A stretch of DNA of 64,000 bases from Chryseobacterium sp. GVT01B (GCF_019970045.1 NZ_JAHXYI010000012.1:61621-125620), one strand, 5' to 3'. Positions 40,644-50,117 are shown, numbered from the stretch's first letter. The notes: generated from the letters alone by a model not told the origin. Translations and numbers: made by a program.

Positions 40644-42202
40644 TTAGAAAATTTAGCTTTTTAATAGGTGTTTTGATGTTTGGACTGCACCAGGGACAGC
40701 AGAACAAAGAACAGCTGCAGAAGCAGAATGCCGAACTTAAAAAACAAATTGCACAAATAAATTCAGATTTAGCCAAAACCAGAAGTGAATCTAAGCTTTC
40801 TATAGCCTACCTTTCCAATGTGAACCAAAAATTGGTTTTAAGAGAGAAAGTGTATAATAATACTCAGAAAGAAAAAAGATTCATTGAGGATGATATCTAT
40901 TTACGTCAGCTGGAAATCAATCGTCAGAACAAAGAACTGGCTGTGTTGAGAAAAAACTATGCTGAGGTTTTGGTGAATGCTTATAAAAATAAAGGCGTAC
41001 AGAACAAAGTAACTTTTATTCTATCTGCCAAGAATTTAGGGGAAGCTATACGTAGAGTACAGTACCTTAAACAATACTCAGATTATCAGGATAAAAAAGC
41101 TGCTGAAATTACAGATGCTGCCAACCTGATCAAAAAAACAATTGCACAAAGACAAAACTCTGTAAAAGAGAAAGCAAACCTTCTGGTAAACCAACAGAAG
41201 GATTTGGCGACGATCAATGCTGAAAGGGCCCAAAAAGAGCAATTGGTAACTGATTTTAAGAAAAACGAATCCAAACTTACCGCTGAACTTAAACAAAAAC
41301 AAGTTCAGTCTAAAGCATTGGAAGGACAGATCAGAGCTATTATTGCTGAAGAAATCAGAATTGCTAAAGCAGAGGAAGAAGCAAGAAGAAAAGCAGAAGC
41401 AGAAAAAATACGTTTAGCAAAACTAGCCGCTGAAAGAGAAAAAGCAAGAATTGAAGCAGAAGCTAAAGCAAGAGCAGAAGCCCTTGAAAGAGAAAGAAGA
41501 CTTGCAGAAGCAGAAGCTAAGAGAGCAGCAGAGCTGGCAGCAAAAAGAGCTGAAGAAGAAAGAAAACGTAGTGAAGATGCAGCCAAAGCAGAGGCTAATG
41601 CAAGAGATGAATCCAGAAGAATAGCGGCTAAAAAGGCTTCAGACGAAGCCAATGCAAGAGCTAAGGAAGCTGCTGATAAATTGACAGCTGCCAGAGCCGC
41701 AGAAGCTGCCCTTGCGAAAAGGAAAGAAGAAGAGAAAAAAGCTGCTGAAACAAAGGCAATGACAAGCTACGGAGTTTCCACCGCTACCGGAAACAGCTTT
41801 GCAGATAATAGAGGAAGACTTGGTTATCCTGCAGACAGAGCCGGACAAATCACCCACCGTTTCGGAAGACAGCAGCACCCGGTTTTCAAAAATATCTCTG
41901 AAGACAATACAGGTATTAAAATTTCCGTACCTTCAGGTACACGTGCTAAATCTGTATTCCCGGGAACTGTGTCTTCGGTTGTAGCAAGCAGTGATGGTAC
42001 CAAAACTGTTATAATCAAACACGGAGGGTATTTTACTATTTATTCCAACTTATCCAATGCCAATGTTTCCAAGGGACAGCAGGTTTCATCTGGAACGGCA
42101 ATAGGTACTATAGCTCAGGATTTTGATGGCGCTTATACCCTTGATTTCCAAGTATGGAACGGAAGTACACCAGTTGATCCATTAGGTTGGATTTCATATT
42201 AA
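40640..42202 (+). CDS. EnvC-like murein hydrolase activator with degenerate LytM (M23) domain
   Basis: The 520-residue protein has a signal peptide, a long coiled coil (about 25-250), an Ala/Glu/Lys/Arg-rich helix (about 230-370), and a C-terminal LytM fold (about 395-518). The zinc ligands of active M23 peptidases are missing: the first motif reads DNTGIKI rather than HxGxD, and the last is LDFQVW instead of HxH. This is the EnvC pattern, in which the domain activates amidases for cell separation instead of cutting peptidoglycan. It overlaps the DUF4292 gene by 4 bp. Confidence 0.9.
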   Translation: MIRKFSFLIGVLMFGLHQGQQNKEQLQKQNAELKKQIAQINSDLAKTRSESKLSIAYLSNVNQKLVLREKVYNNTQKEKRFIEDDIYLRQLEINRQNKELAVLRKNYAEVLVNAYKNKGVQNKVTFILSAKNLGEAIRRVQYLKQYSDYQDKKAAEITDAANLIKKTIAQRQNSVKEKANLLVNQQKDLATINAERAQKEQLVTDFKKNESKLTAELKQKQVQSKALEGQIRAIIAEEIRIAKAEEEARRKAEAEKIRLAKLAAEREKARIEAEAKARAEALERERRLAEAEAKRAAELAAKRAEEERKRSEDAAKAEANARDESRRIAAKKASDEANARAKEAADKLTAARAAEAALAKRKEEEKKAAETKAMTSYGVSTATGNSFADNRGRLGYPADRAGQITHRFGRQQHPVFKNISEDNTGIKISVPSGTRAKSVFPGTVSSVVASSDGTKTVIIKHGGYFTIYSNLSNANVSKGQQVSSGTAIGTIAQDFDGAYTLDFQVWNGSTPVDPLGWISY

Positions 42203-42218
42203 AAAAAGTGTAACTTTG
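42187..42218 (+). promoter_or_regulatory. Promoter of tatA inside the end of the EnvC-like gene
   Basis: TTG at 42187-42189 and TAACTTTG at 42211-42218 are 21 bp apart, a good Bacteroidota promoter. It begins within the last codons of the preceding gene, so tatA can be transcribed separately. Confidence 0.55.
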
Positions 42219-42233
42219 CAAAAATTTTAAGAG

Positions 42234-42446
42234 ATGAATACACTAACAATACTTGCCTTATCTTGGCAACATATCCTTATCGTAGCAATACTTTTGGTAT
42301 TACTTTTTGGAGGAAAGAAAATTCCGGAATTAATGAGAGGAGTAGGTTCAGGAATCAAGGAATTTAAAGATGCAGTAAAAGAAGAAGACAAGCCTGGTTC
42401 TGAAAAAAAACCAACTTCGAACGATAATAATTCTCCAAGCAACTAA
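42234..42446 (+). CDS. tatA: Twin-arginine translocase TatA/TatE subunit
   Basis: The 70-residue protein has one membrane helix (about 9-24, HILIVAILLVLLFGGKKIP) with the FGGKKIPELMRGVGSGIKEFK hallmark split between the helix end and the amphipathic helix, and an acidic, disordered tail. It forms the pore-like part of the Tat exporter of folded proteins. No tatC lies beside it. The start ATG at 42234 follows a good promoter. TatA and TatE cannot be told apart here. Confidence 0.92.
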   Translation: MNTLTILALSWQHILIVAILLVLLFGGKKIPELMRGVGSGIKEFKDAVKEEDKPGSEKKPTSNDNNSPSN

Positions 42447-42461
42447 AATTCCTTAGAATTA

Positions 42462-43076
42462 ATGAAATTTACTGAGACTGCATGGAAAGTCTTCAATCAA
42501 GCTATTGAAGACTATCACGTGTCTGATGACGTTAACACTCTAATTAATAACCCGTTCGAAAAAGATACTTTGGAACGGATTTTGTATGCAAAGAACTGGA
42601 TTGATACCGTTCAATGGCATCTGGAAGATATAATTAGAGATGAAAATATTGATCCGGCTGAAGCTCTTCAACTCAAGAGAACAATAGACGCTTCCAATCA
42701 GAAAAGAACTGATCTGGTAGAATATATTGACGGCTGGTTCCTTACTAAGTTTGAAAATATAACTCCTAAATCTGACGCAAAAATAAATACAGAAACTCCC
42801 GCTTGGGCAGTAGACAGATTATCAATTCTTGCATTAAAGGTTTATCATATGTCGTTAGAAGCGAATAGAGAATCTGCTTCTGAAGAACACAGAAACAACT
42901 GCCAGGCTAAACTGGATGTTCTGCTTACTCAGAAAGAGGACCTTTCAACTTCTATTAATCAGTTGCTTGCTGATATTGAAAACGGTAACGTTAAGATGAA
43001 AGTATACAAACAAATGAAAATGTATAACGATGAAAGTCTTAACCCAATCCTTTATCAAAAAGGGCAACAGAAATGA
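42462..43076 (+). CDS. DUF4254 domain-containing protein
   Basis: The 204-residue protein is all-helical and cytoplasmic. Conserved family stretches include FEKDTLERILYAKNWIDTVQWHLEDIIRD and AVDRLSILALKVYHM. The function of DUF4254 is unknown. It starts 15 bp after tatA and overlaps the next gene (ATGA, 4 bp), so it belongs to the tatA-ribA transcription unit. Confidence 0.88.
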   Translation: MKFTETAWKVFNQAIEDYHVSDDVNTLINNPFEKDTLERILYAKNWIDTVQWHLEDIIRDENIDPAEALQLKRTIDASNQKRTDLVEYIDGWFLTKFENITPKSDAKINTETPAWAVDRLSILALKVYHMSLEANRESASEEHRNNCQAKLDVLLTQKEDLSTSINQLLADIENGNVKMKVYKQMKMYNDESLNPILYQKGQQK

Positions 43077-43531
43077 AACGATTAATTTTTCTTGGAGTAC
43101 TTATCATATTAACATCTTCCTGCGCAACGGAAAAACTAAACCTTTCCCCGTTGTCAAATAATTTTTATAGTGATACCAAAGGTTCTGATTCCGACAGAGG
43201 CTCAAAGAAGAATTTTAATATCAATGTTAAAGAAAATGTAAATGCTTCTGAAATTTCAAATATGATCTCCACTTTTCCCAAGTTTAAAAACAATGGGTTG
43301 AATGATGAGATTACCAGTTTGAAATACAGCCTTCAGAATTATTTATATGCTATTGATGCCAGTAATTCTGCCGGTAAGAGCAGAGCCCTTAAAAGCTTTG
43401 AAAAATCATACAAAAAAATTCAAAAGCTAAGACAGAATCTTGACAGAGATGACGATGAAGTTCTCAACAGATATCTGGTTCGTTTAAAAACCAATATCTC
43501 TGTTATTGAAGATGCTTTGCCAGGAAGTTAA
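43073..43531 (+). CDS. Small lipoprotein, function unknown
   Basis: The 152-residue protein starts MKRLIFLGVLIILTSSC, a lipoprotein signal peptide with Cys17. A Ser/Asp-rich linker follows and then about 90 helical residues (LNDEITSLKYSLQNYLYAID, LKSFEKSYKKIQKLRQN). I recognise no family. It overlaps the DUF4254 gene by 4 bp and precedes ribA by 18 bp. Confidence 0.8.
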   Translation: MKRLIFLGVLIILTSSCATEKLNLSPLSNNFYSDTKGSDSDRGSKKNFNINVKENVNASEISNMISTFPKFKNNGLNDEITSLKYSLQNYLYAIDASNSAGKSRALKSFEKSYKKIQKLRQNLDRDDDEVLNRYLVRLKTNISVIEDALPGS

Positions 43532-43549
43532 AAACTAATTGAACTATCA

Positions 43550-44146
43550 ATGATTAAAATTCAGGCGGAAGCCAATGTTCCTACAGAACACGGTACTTTC
43601 CGAATGATAGCTTTCTCCGAAAACGTCAACGACTGGATGCCTCATATGGCTATTGTTGCAGAAAATACAGATTTCTCAAAACCAGTGAATGTTCGTTTCC
43701 ACTCAGAATGTATTACCGGAGAAGTTTTCCATTCAAAAAAATGTGAATGCGGCCAGCAATTGGATGCTGCCATGAAATACATCCATGAAAACGGTGGAAT
43801 TATCATCTACCTTCGCCAGGAAGGAAGAAACATCGGGATCATCAACAAGCTGAAGGCATATTCCCTACAGGAAAAAGGGTTGGACACCGTACAGGCCAAT
43901 CTTGAACTGGGACTTCCTGCAGACGACAGAAACTTTGGTGTAGCCATTGAAATCCTTAATCTGCTGGAGGTAAAAGATATCAACCTTCTCACCAATAATC
44001 CTGAAAAGGTAAAATATGTGGTAGACAGCAATATTCACCTTAATTCAAGAGTACCGCTACAGATTCCTGCAAACGAAATAAGCAAAGGATATCTGCAAAC
44101 AAAAAAAGATTTCTTTGGCCATCTTCTGGATGACAATGATAACTAA
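43550..44146 (+). CDS. ribA: GTP cyclohydrolase II
   Basis: The 198-residue protein makes the first riboflavin intermediate from GTP. Zinc ligands Cys54, Cys65 and Cys67 appear in SECITGEVFHSKKCECGQQ. The segment GIIIYLRQEGRNIGI (77-91) and LTNNPEKVKYV complete the active site. Length matches stand-alone RibA without the RibB domain. It is the last gene of the tatA unit and is followed by a strong terminator; no FMN riboswitch precedes it. Confidence 0.95.
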   Translation: MIKIQAEANVPTEHGTFRMIAFSENVNDWMPHMAIVAENTDFSKPVNVRFHSECITGEVFHSKKCECGQQLDAAMKYIHENGGIIIYLRQEGRNIGIINKLKAYSLQEKGLDTVQANLELGLPADDRNFGVAIEILNLLEVKDINLLTNNPEKVKYVVDSNIHLNSRVPLQIPANEISKGYLQTKKDFFGHLLDDNDN

Positions 44147-44153
44147 ATACAAC

Positions 44154-44184
44154 AAAAGCTTCAGAAATTCTGAAGCTTTTTATT
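44154..44184 (+). terminator. Terminator of ribA
   Basis: An 11-bp perfect stem AAAAGCTTCAG / CTGAAGCTTTT with a 5-nt loop and a T-rich tail, 7 bp after the stop codon. The 145 bp up to the next terminator hold no gene. Confidence 0.85.
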
Positions 44185-44327
44185 TTTACTATTACTGATT
44201 GCACGTAAAGTACTCAAATTGTTCCTCAATTGGCTATCCACAACCTTACATCCTTTTTATACAAATACTTGAATTATACGGTTAAAATCATTCATCGATT
44301 TATAATCATAACCGGTCATTAAAAATC

Positions 44328-44358
44328 AAAAGCCCCAAGATTTCTCCCGGAGCTTTTT
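44328..44358 (-). terminator. Terminator of the 44390 lipoprotein gene
   Basis: AAAAGCCCC (44328-44336) pairs with GGAGCTTTT (44349-44357) apart from one central mismatch, and gives a U-tract in the minus transcript. Confidence 0.55.
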
Positions 44359-44389
44359 TAATTATAAAAAACTGAAAAGATATTCTAAA

Positions 44390-44938
44390 TTATTTAGTCT
44401 TGATTTTAGACTCATCGATATTGTAATATTTAATTACACTCTTATAATCATTGTAATCTACTACATTACCTTTAGCTGCTTTTGCACCACCAGTACCCGT
44501 TCCATTAGCAGGAAGAATAAGGACTCTGAAATTTTTATTCTGATAGTAAGATGGATTAGCTGTTAAACTAAATGCAGCAGTAGAATTAATATTAATAGTA
44601 GCAGCAAATTTACTGAATTCAAAAATATAATCTACAGCATCATTATTTGTATTCCCTACATAACGAGTATATGGAAGAAGTTTCCAAGTAGGAGAACCTC
44701 CATCAGTTCCAATCTGCATATAAATAAGAACCATATCAGACTGTACTAATGGGCTGTTAAAATCATCGCTCCATCTGTAAAGATTATCATCGACTCTAGT
44801 AAAACTAGGACTTATATCAAACGACTGGTTTATAGTATCATAATCTGTTCCCTGTACCACAGTGTCATCACTATTATCACAGCTATAAGCAGTAAACCCT
44901 ACAGCGCCCAGGAATAAAAAGAGAAGTATTTTTTTCAT
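44390..44938 (-). CDS. Lipoprotein, function unknown
   Basis: The 182-residue protein starts MKKILLFLFLGAVGFTAYSC, a lipobox with Cys20, followed by an Asp-rich linker and a beta-rich domain (DNLYRWSDDFNSPLVQSDMV, FRVLILPANGTG). It resembles the small lipoproteins that are common in Chryseobacterium; I cannot name a family. It is a single gene with its own terminator, divergent from the GH3 gene. Confidence 0.78.
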   Translation of the reverse strand: MKKILLFLFLGAVGFTAYSCDNSDDTVVQGTDYDTINQSFDISPSFTRVDDNLYRWSDDFNSPLVQSDMVLIYMQIGTDGGSPTWKLLPYTRYVGNTNNDAVDYIFEFSKFAATININSTAAFSLTANPSYYQNKNFRVLILPANGTGTGGAKAAKGNVVDYNDYKSVIKYYNIDESKIKTK

Positions 44939-45054
44939 TTCTTATTAAAGTTTAGTTATTATTTATATTGCGTATTCAAATCATATACCAAAAATCTCAA
45001 AAACTTTGTTTTCCTCATTTTTTTAATTGTATTTTTGTTCTTATTCAAAAAGTC

Positions 45055-46758
45055 ATGAAGAAATTATTATATACTTCACTCTTTATTGTCGCATTGATAA
45101 GTCCTAAGGTGAACGCCCAATATCAGCCTAAAAATTCTTCTAAGGAAGATTTGAAAAAGGCTCAGCAATGGGTTGACAAAACCTATAAAAATCTTTCTCA
45201 GGATGAAAAACTAGGACAGCTTTTTATTGTGGCACTTTATACCAATAAAGGTGAAGATTATATCAGCCAGGTAAGAAATATTGTTGCAAATGATAAAATA
45301 GGCGGTCTGATCTTAATGCAGGATGATGCCGCAAGGGAAATCAATCTGGTCAATGAATTTCAGCAGAAATCAAAAGTTCCTTTAATGATTGGTATGGATG
45401 CAGAATGGGGACTCTATCAGAGAATAGCCACTGCTCACAAATTTCCATGGGCAATGACATTGGGCGCTATCCAGGATAAAAACCTTGTGTATCAGATGGC
45501 CGCAAAAATTGCTGAGGATTGTCACAGAATGGGAATCAACTGGGATTTTGCTCCTGTAGTGGATGTAAATACCAACCCTAATAATCCTATTATCGGTAAC
45601 AGGAGTTTTGGTTCTGAAGTAGATAATGTAATCAGCTCTGCCCTATCCTATTCTAATGGTCTTCAGGATAACAATATTTTAGCAGCAATTAAACATTTCC
45701 CGGGACACGGAGATACCAGCACAGACTCACACCTTGATCTTCCTGTGGTTTCCCACTCGATGGAAAGGCTTAACACAATAGAACTTGCGCCCTTCAAAGC
45801 ATTGATGAATAAAGGAATCGGAGGAGTAATGGTTGCTCATTTATATGTTCCAAGCTTAGAATCCGGAAAAGGAATTCCTGCTTCTGTTTCCAAAAATATT
45901 ATTACAGGATTATTGAAAGACAAGCTTGGGTATAAAGGTTTAATCATTACCGATGCATTAAATATGGGTGCTGTAGCCAATAAATACAAACCAGGCGAAC
46001 TGGATGCTATGGCTTTTAAAGCAGGAAATGATATTATGCTTTTCTCACAAGGCGTTTCTGAAGGTAAAAAATTGATTCAGAAAGCCATTGATAAGGGAGA
46101 AATTCCTCAATCCAGAGTAGAAGAAAGTGTGAAAAAAATCTTGTTGACCAAGTATTTCCTTGGCCTTACGCAATACACACCAAAAAATCCGGAAAACATC
46201 AATGCTGATTTAAATAATAATTCTCATATTCAGTTGGTACAGAATCTTTATTCCAATGCACTGACTTTATTAAAGGATGAGAAGAAATTACTTCCTCTTA
46301 CAGGAAAACAGTTTTATTATGTTCCTTTGGAAGAAGCCCCTTATCAGACTTTCGCCAGCAGATTGGGTAACAATGTAATTATCAAAAAAGCGGGTGAAAT
46401 AAATACTATTCCAGCGGGATCAACAGTAATTGTAGGTTTCCATAAAGATAATTCAACAGCTTACAAACCTTATAAAGTTTCAGCAGAATCTAAGCAGGTG
46501 CTTTCTGATCTTACCAAAAATCAAAATGTAATTCTGAATGTATTCGGAAGTGCTTACGCATTAAAAGATATTGATATTTCAAAAGTTTCAACCGTTCTTG
46601 TTTCTTATGAAAACAATGATGACTCTATGAACGCTGCAGCTGATGCTTTAAACGGAAAAACAAAAATATGGGGAAAACTTCCTGTGCTGGTTAATGATCA
46701 GCTGAAACCAGGAATAGGGATTGATCTGAATGCAGTTACCTCAGCAAATACCAAATAA
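45055..46758 (+). CDS. GH3 family glycoside hydrolase (NagZ-like beta-N-acetylglucosaminidase)
   Basis: I start at ATG 45055 (MKKLLYTSLFIVALISPKVNAQ), a signal peptide. The 567-residue product has the GH3 barrel with KHFPGHGDTSTDSHLDLP (the His/Asp dyad loop of N-acetylhexosaminidases) and the nucleophile Asp in LIITDALNMGAV, plus a C-terminal alpha/beta domain. It should remove GlcNAc from peptidoglycan fragments or chitin-like sugars in the periplasm. It is followed 25 bp later by bshA, probably only by coincidence of position. Confidence 0.9.
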   Translation: MKKLLYTSLFIVALISPKVNAQYQPKNSSKEDLKKAQQWVDKTYKNLSQDEKLGQLFIVALYTNKGEDYISQVRNIVANDKIGGLILMQDDAAREINLVNEFQQKSKVPLMIGMDAEWGLYQRIATAHKFPWAMTLGAIQDKNLVYQMAAKIAEDCHRMGINWDFAPVVDVNTNPNNPIIGNRSFGSEVDNVISSALSYSNGLQDNNILAAIKHFPGHGDTSTDSHLDLPVVSHSMERLNTIELAPFKALMNKGIGGVMVAHLYVPSLESGKGIPASVSKNIITGLLKDKLGYKGLIITDALNMGAVANKYKPGELDAMAFKAGNDIMLFSQGVSEGKKLIQKAIDKGEIPQSRVEESVKKILLTKYFLGLTQYTPKNPENINADLNNNSHIQLVQNLYSNALTLLKDEKKLLPLTGKQFYYVPLEEAPYQTFASRLGNNVIIKKAGEINTIPAGSTVIVGFHKDNSTAYKPYKVSAESKQVLSDLTKNQNVILNVFGSAYALKDIDISKVSTVLVSYENNDDSMNAAADALNGKTKIWGKLPVLVNDQLKPGIGIDLNAVTSANTK

Positions 46759-46783
46759 TACAACATCAAACAACAATAATCTA

Positions 46784-47932
46784 ATGAAAATAGGCATACT
46801 TTGCTATCCAACATATGGAGGAAGCGGAATTGTAGCAACAGAATTAGGAATGTCTCTTGCCAATAAAGGATATGAGGTACATTTCATCAGTTCTGCACTT
46901 CCTGCAAGATTAGACATTACCAACCCGAACATTTTCTTCCACAGAGTAAATGTTCAGACTTATCCGCTTTTCCAGTATCAGCCTTATGATATTGCGTTAA
47001 GTTCGATGATCTATAGAGTTGTTAATCTATATAAACTGGATCTTCTTCATGCACATTATGCCATTCCATATGCATATGCAGCTTTTACAGCAAAGCAAAT
47101 GCTTCAGGAAGACAATAATGATATTCCATTGGTGACTACACTGCACGGTACAGATATTACCCTTGTAGGCCAGCACCCGAGTTATAAACATGCTGTAGAA
47201 TTTTCCATCAACCAGTCAGATGCTATTACTTCAGTTTCTGAAAGTCTGAAAAAAGATACGCTTCAGTTTTTCAACATCAAAAAAGAAATTCAGGTGATTA
47301 CCAATTTTATTGATAATTCTGAATTTGATGACTGCTCTGAGTGCCAGAGAACACAGTTTGCCAATCCTGATGAAAAAATCCTGATTCACGTATCCAACCT
47401 TCGTCCTGTAAAACGTGTGGATGAAGTTCTTCAGATCTTCAAGAATGTAGAAAAAAAGGTAAAATCCAAACTGATTATCATTGGTGAGGGCCCAGATATG
47501 GAAAAAGTCAATCAGTTTTTAGAAGAAAACCCGGATCTTATCTCAAAAATCCGTCTTTTAGGAAAGGTGAATGATCTGTATAAAATCTTACAGCTTTCTG
47601 ATGTCTTTCTTCTTCCTTCCGAGCAGGAAAGTTTCGGTCTGGCAGCTTTGGAAGCAATGGCCGCTTATACTCCGGTAATCAGTTCCAATGCAGGTGGAAT
47701 TCCTGAAGTGAATATTCAGGGTGAAACAGGATACCTTGCTGAAATCGGAAATGTGGAGGCTATGAGCAACTACACCATCAAATTGTTGAGCAATGATGAA
47801 CTTTTAACCAAAATGAAGCAAAATGCGAAAGATCAGGCTATAAAATTCGATTTGAAAAACATTCTTCCTATTTATGAGAAAATGTATAGAACGACTATAG
47901 AAAACTTTAATAAGGAGCTGACGAAAGTATAA
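46784..47932 (+). CDS. bshA: N-acetyl-alpha-D-glucosaminyl L-malate synthase BshA
   Basis: I start at ATG 46784 (MKIGILCYPTYGGSGIVATE). The 382-residue GT4 glycosyltransferase joins GlcNAc from UDP-GlcNAc to L-malate, the first step of bacillithiol synthesis. Family hallmarks are GGSGIVATELG (11-21), TLHGTDITLVG, the donor-binding LPSEQESFGLAALEAMA with the E-x7-E pair, and SSNAGGIPEV. bshB and bshC are not in this window. The gene is part of a plus-strand run with GH3 upstream and a DUF2851 gene downstream. Confidence 0.95.
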   Translation: MKIGILCYPTYGGSGIVATELGMSLANKGYEVHFISSALPARLDITNPNIFFHRVNVQTYPLFQYQPYDIALSSMIYRVVNLYKLDLLHAHYAIPYAYAAFTAKQMLQEDNNDIPLVTTLHGTDITLVGQHPSYKHAVEFSINQSDAITSVSESLKKDTLQFFNIKKEIQVITNFIDNSEFDDCSECQRTQFANPDEKILIHVSNLRPVKRVDEVLQIFKNVEKKVKSKLIIIGEGPDMEKVNQFLEENPDLISKIRLLGKVNDLYKILQLSDVFLLPSEQESFGLAALEAMAAYTPVISSNAGGIPEVNIQGETGYLAEIGNVEAMSNYTIKLLSNDELLTKMKQNAKDQAIKFDLKNILPIYEKMYRTTIENFNKELTKV

Positions 47933-47960
47933 TATTTCTATTATATTTATCGTCACACTT

Positions 47961-49217
47961 ATGACGGAAAAACTACTTCAATATCTTTGGAACTATAAGG
48001 TTTTCAAAAATTTTGACTTCAAGGATATTGAAGGAAATTCCGTTGAGATCACCCATTTCGGAAAATGGAATAAAAATGCCGGCCCCGATTTTCTGGATGC
48101 TAAAATCAAAATCAACGGCTTACTTCTCGCAGGAAACATAGAACTGCATGTTCGTTCCTCAGACTGGATTTTCCACAATCATTCTCAGGATCCCAATTAT
48201 CAGAATATCATTTTGCATGTTGTACTTCAGCATGACATAGACATTCAAGAGCTTACCGGAAAGCAGGTTCCAACGTTGGAACTGAAAAATCATATCGATG
48301 AAAATATCATCCTGAAATATGAAGATCTCATTAATGGAAATGAATTTATTCCCTGTGAAAAAATCTTTGATCCTAAAAAAGTACCTGTCAACTTCCATGA
48401 AGAGAATATCCTGAAAAAACTGGACGAAAAATCTGAAGAACTTGAACAGAGTTTAATCCGGTATAAAAATAATTTTGAAGCCGTTCTATTTCACAGTTTT
48501 GCTTATTCATTCGGATTAAAAGTCAATGCCCATATTTTCCGGCAGATTGCTGAAAGTCTGGATTACAGTATTATCAATAAAATCCGCCAGAATCCCCTTC
48601 AGCTGGAAGCTTTATTATTTGGAATTTCGGGATGGCTCGAGGATCCGAAAGATGGACAGATGAAAATATGGAAAAGGGAATTTGATTTCATTAAAGCCAA
48701 ATTTTCGATTTCAGATCTGAAGTTTCATCCTAAGTTTTTAAGATTAAGACCTCCAAACTTTCCTACCATCCGATTGTCTCAGTTGGCGGACCTTTACAAA
48801 CATCAAAATCTGTTTTCTAAAATCATGGAGGCCAGAAATGCGGATCAGCTGTATGATATCTTTAAATCTATAAAAGCCTCTGAATACTGGGATTTTCATT
48901 TTAATTTTGGAAATATTTCAAAAGCACAGCCCAAAACATTGAGCAAGGATTTCATTGATCTTCTTATTTTGAATACTGTTCTTCCTTTAAAATATACTTA
49001 TCACAGATATCATCGTGAAGAAATTGCTGATGAAATTATTGAGCTATATAAAACTGTTTCTCCTGAAAAAAACACCATCATTACAGGATGGAAAAAACTC
49101 GGACTCAATATTACTAATGCTTTGGAAAGCCAAAGTCTGATCTATCATCATAAAACTTATTGTGAAGAAAAAAACTGTTTAGCATGTGGGATTGGATTTA
49201 AACTTTTAAAAGAATAG
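47961..49217 (+). CDS. DUF2851 family protein
   Basis: The 418-residue protein has the family N-terminus (TEKLLQYLWNYKVFKNFDF, then HFGKWNKNAGPDFLDAKIKI), an IELHVRSSDW motif and a C-terminal Cys cluster (CEEKNCLACGIG), which could bind a metal. There is no signal peptide. The function of DUF2851 is not established. The gene lies 28 bp after bshA. Confidence 0.88.
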   Translation: MTEKLLQYLWNYKVFKNFDFKDIEGNSVEITHFGKWNKNAGPDFLDAKIKINGLLLAGNIELHVRSSDWIFHNHSQDPNYQNIILHVVLQHDIDIQELTGKQVPTLELKNHIDENIILKYEDLINGNEFIPCEKIFDPKKVPVNFHEENILKKLDEKSEELEQSLIRYKNNFEAVLFHSFAYSFGLKVNAHIFRQIAESLDYSIINKIRQNPLQLEALLFGISGWLEDPKDGQMKIWKREFDFIKAKFSISDLKFHPKFLRLRPPNFPTIRLSQLADLYKHQNLFSKIMEARNADQLYDIFKSIKASEYWDFHFNFGNISKAQPKTLSKDFIDLLILNTVLPLKYTYHRYHREEIADEIIELYKTVSPEKNTIITGWKKLGLNITNALESQSLIYHHKTYCEEKNCLACGIGFKLLKE

Positions 49218-49307
49218 TTCTTCATAGATAGTATCATACAAAAACCTTATCAAAAAAATTCCTTAACTTGCAGTATTGGATTTAAACTTTTAAATAACAA
49301 TCTGGAA

Positions 49308-49529
49308 ATGCTGAGTAATATCCGTCATAAAATGGAAAGAGAGTGGTTTGGTGTACTGACAAGAACGGGCGCCAAGCTGGGAATTCCAGTTTCAAAATTG
49401 AGAATTTTCTTCATCTACTCTACTTTTGCCACAGCTGGCTTCTTCTTTCTGATCTATTTGGGATTGGCATTCACCCTTTGGATTAAAGATATTTTTATCA
49501 CCAGAAGACCTAGCGTCTTTGATTTATAA
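49308..49529 (+). CDS. PspC-domain-like small membrane protein
   Basis: The 73-residue protein has a short N-terminal amphipathic segment (WFGVLTRTGAKLGIPVSKLRI) and one or two membrane helices (about 32-58), matching a stand-alone PspC domain. Such proteins are linked to envelope stress in other bacteria, but a role here is not shown. It precedes the GNAT gene by 3 bp, so they form an operon. Confidence 0.75.
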   Translation: MLSNIRHKMEREWFGVLTRTGAKLGIPVSKLRIFFIYSTFATAGFFFLIYLGLAFTLWIKDIFITRRPSVFDL

Positions 49530-49532
49530 ATT

Positions 49533-50045
49533 ATGGAATTTTTACCGATCACAACTGCTGAAGATCATAGAGTTCAGGAAATCTATACTTCTTACACCAC
49601 TACTTTTCCCGTAGATGAGCAACGAGATAAAGAACAGTTTACAAGCTTATTTTCTAATCCGCATGTAAAGTTTATGTCTGTTATTCATGAGTCGGAGGCT
49701 ATTGGTTACCTCATCTTGTGGGAGCTCAGTAACTTTGTTTTTGTGGAGCATTTTGAAGTATTTGAAGCATTCAGAAGTAAGAAACTGGGTTCTCATATCA
49801 TCAATCATATCTCAGAAAACTATCCGGGTGTTATTTTAGAAATTGAACCTGCAGATTTGAGTGAAGATGCTGCAAGACGTTATTCTTTTTATCAGAGAAA
49901 TAATTTTAGTCTGATTGATGACACCCATATTCAGCCGAGCTATGGTGAGGGAAAAAAGTCTTTGAAATTATGGCTGCTCGCCAATTATACTCCTGAAAAT
50001 ATGGAGGAAGCGAAAAAGGAAATTTACGATATTGTTTATCATTAA
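49533..50045 (+). CDS. GNAT family N-acetyltransferase
   Basis: The 170-residue protein has the GNAT core: AIGYLILWELSNFVFVEHFEV (beta 4 with a strand into motif A), EAFRSKKLGSHIINHI (acetyl-CoA loop, a variant of RxxGxG/A) and RRYSFYQRNNF (motif B). It should transfer an acetyl group to an unknown amine. It is encoded with the PspC-like protein, followed by a strong terminator. Confidence 0.85.
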   Translation: MEFLPITTAEDHRVQEIYTSYTTTFPVDEQRDKEQFTSLFSNPHVKFMSVIHESEAIGYLILWELSNFVFVEHFEVFEAFRSKKLGSHIINHISENYPGVILEIEPADLSEDAARRYSFYQRNNFSLIDDTHIQPSYGEGKKSLKLWLLANYTPENMEEAKKEIYDIVYH

Positions 50046-50052
50046 AAATATA

Positions 50053-50088
50053 AAACGCCGGAATCTTTCTCCGGCGTTTATTTTTTTA
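50053..50088. terminator. Terminator after the GNAT gene
   Basis: A 10-bp GC-rich stem AAACGCCGGA / TCCGGCGTTT, 7-nt loop, followed by a long T-run. The A-run on the left may also stop minus-strand transcripts from 50179. Confidence 0.85.
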
Positions 50089-50090
50089 AC

Positions 50091-50117
50091 CACAGATCTG
50101 CACAGATTTTCACAGAT
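50091..50117 (+). repeat. Three CACAGAT units at exact 10-bp spacing
   Basis: CACAGAT starts at 50091, 50101 and 50111. A related degenerate pair occurs at 35501-35520 (minus strand). It lies in the gap between convergent genes. Confidence 0.55.

Noticed and set aside
41305..41652. Ala/Ser-rich minus-strand frame inside the EnvC-like gene
   Set aside because: It is the complement of the Ala/Glu/Lys coiled-coil codons, and its composition is an artefact of that.
43532..43549. FMN riboswitch in front of ribA
   Set aside because: Only 18 bp separate ribA from the preceding gene, which is too short, and no conserved FMN motif is present upstream of the unit.
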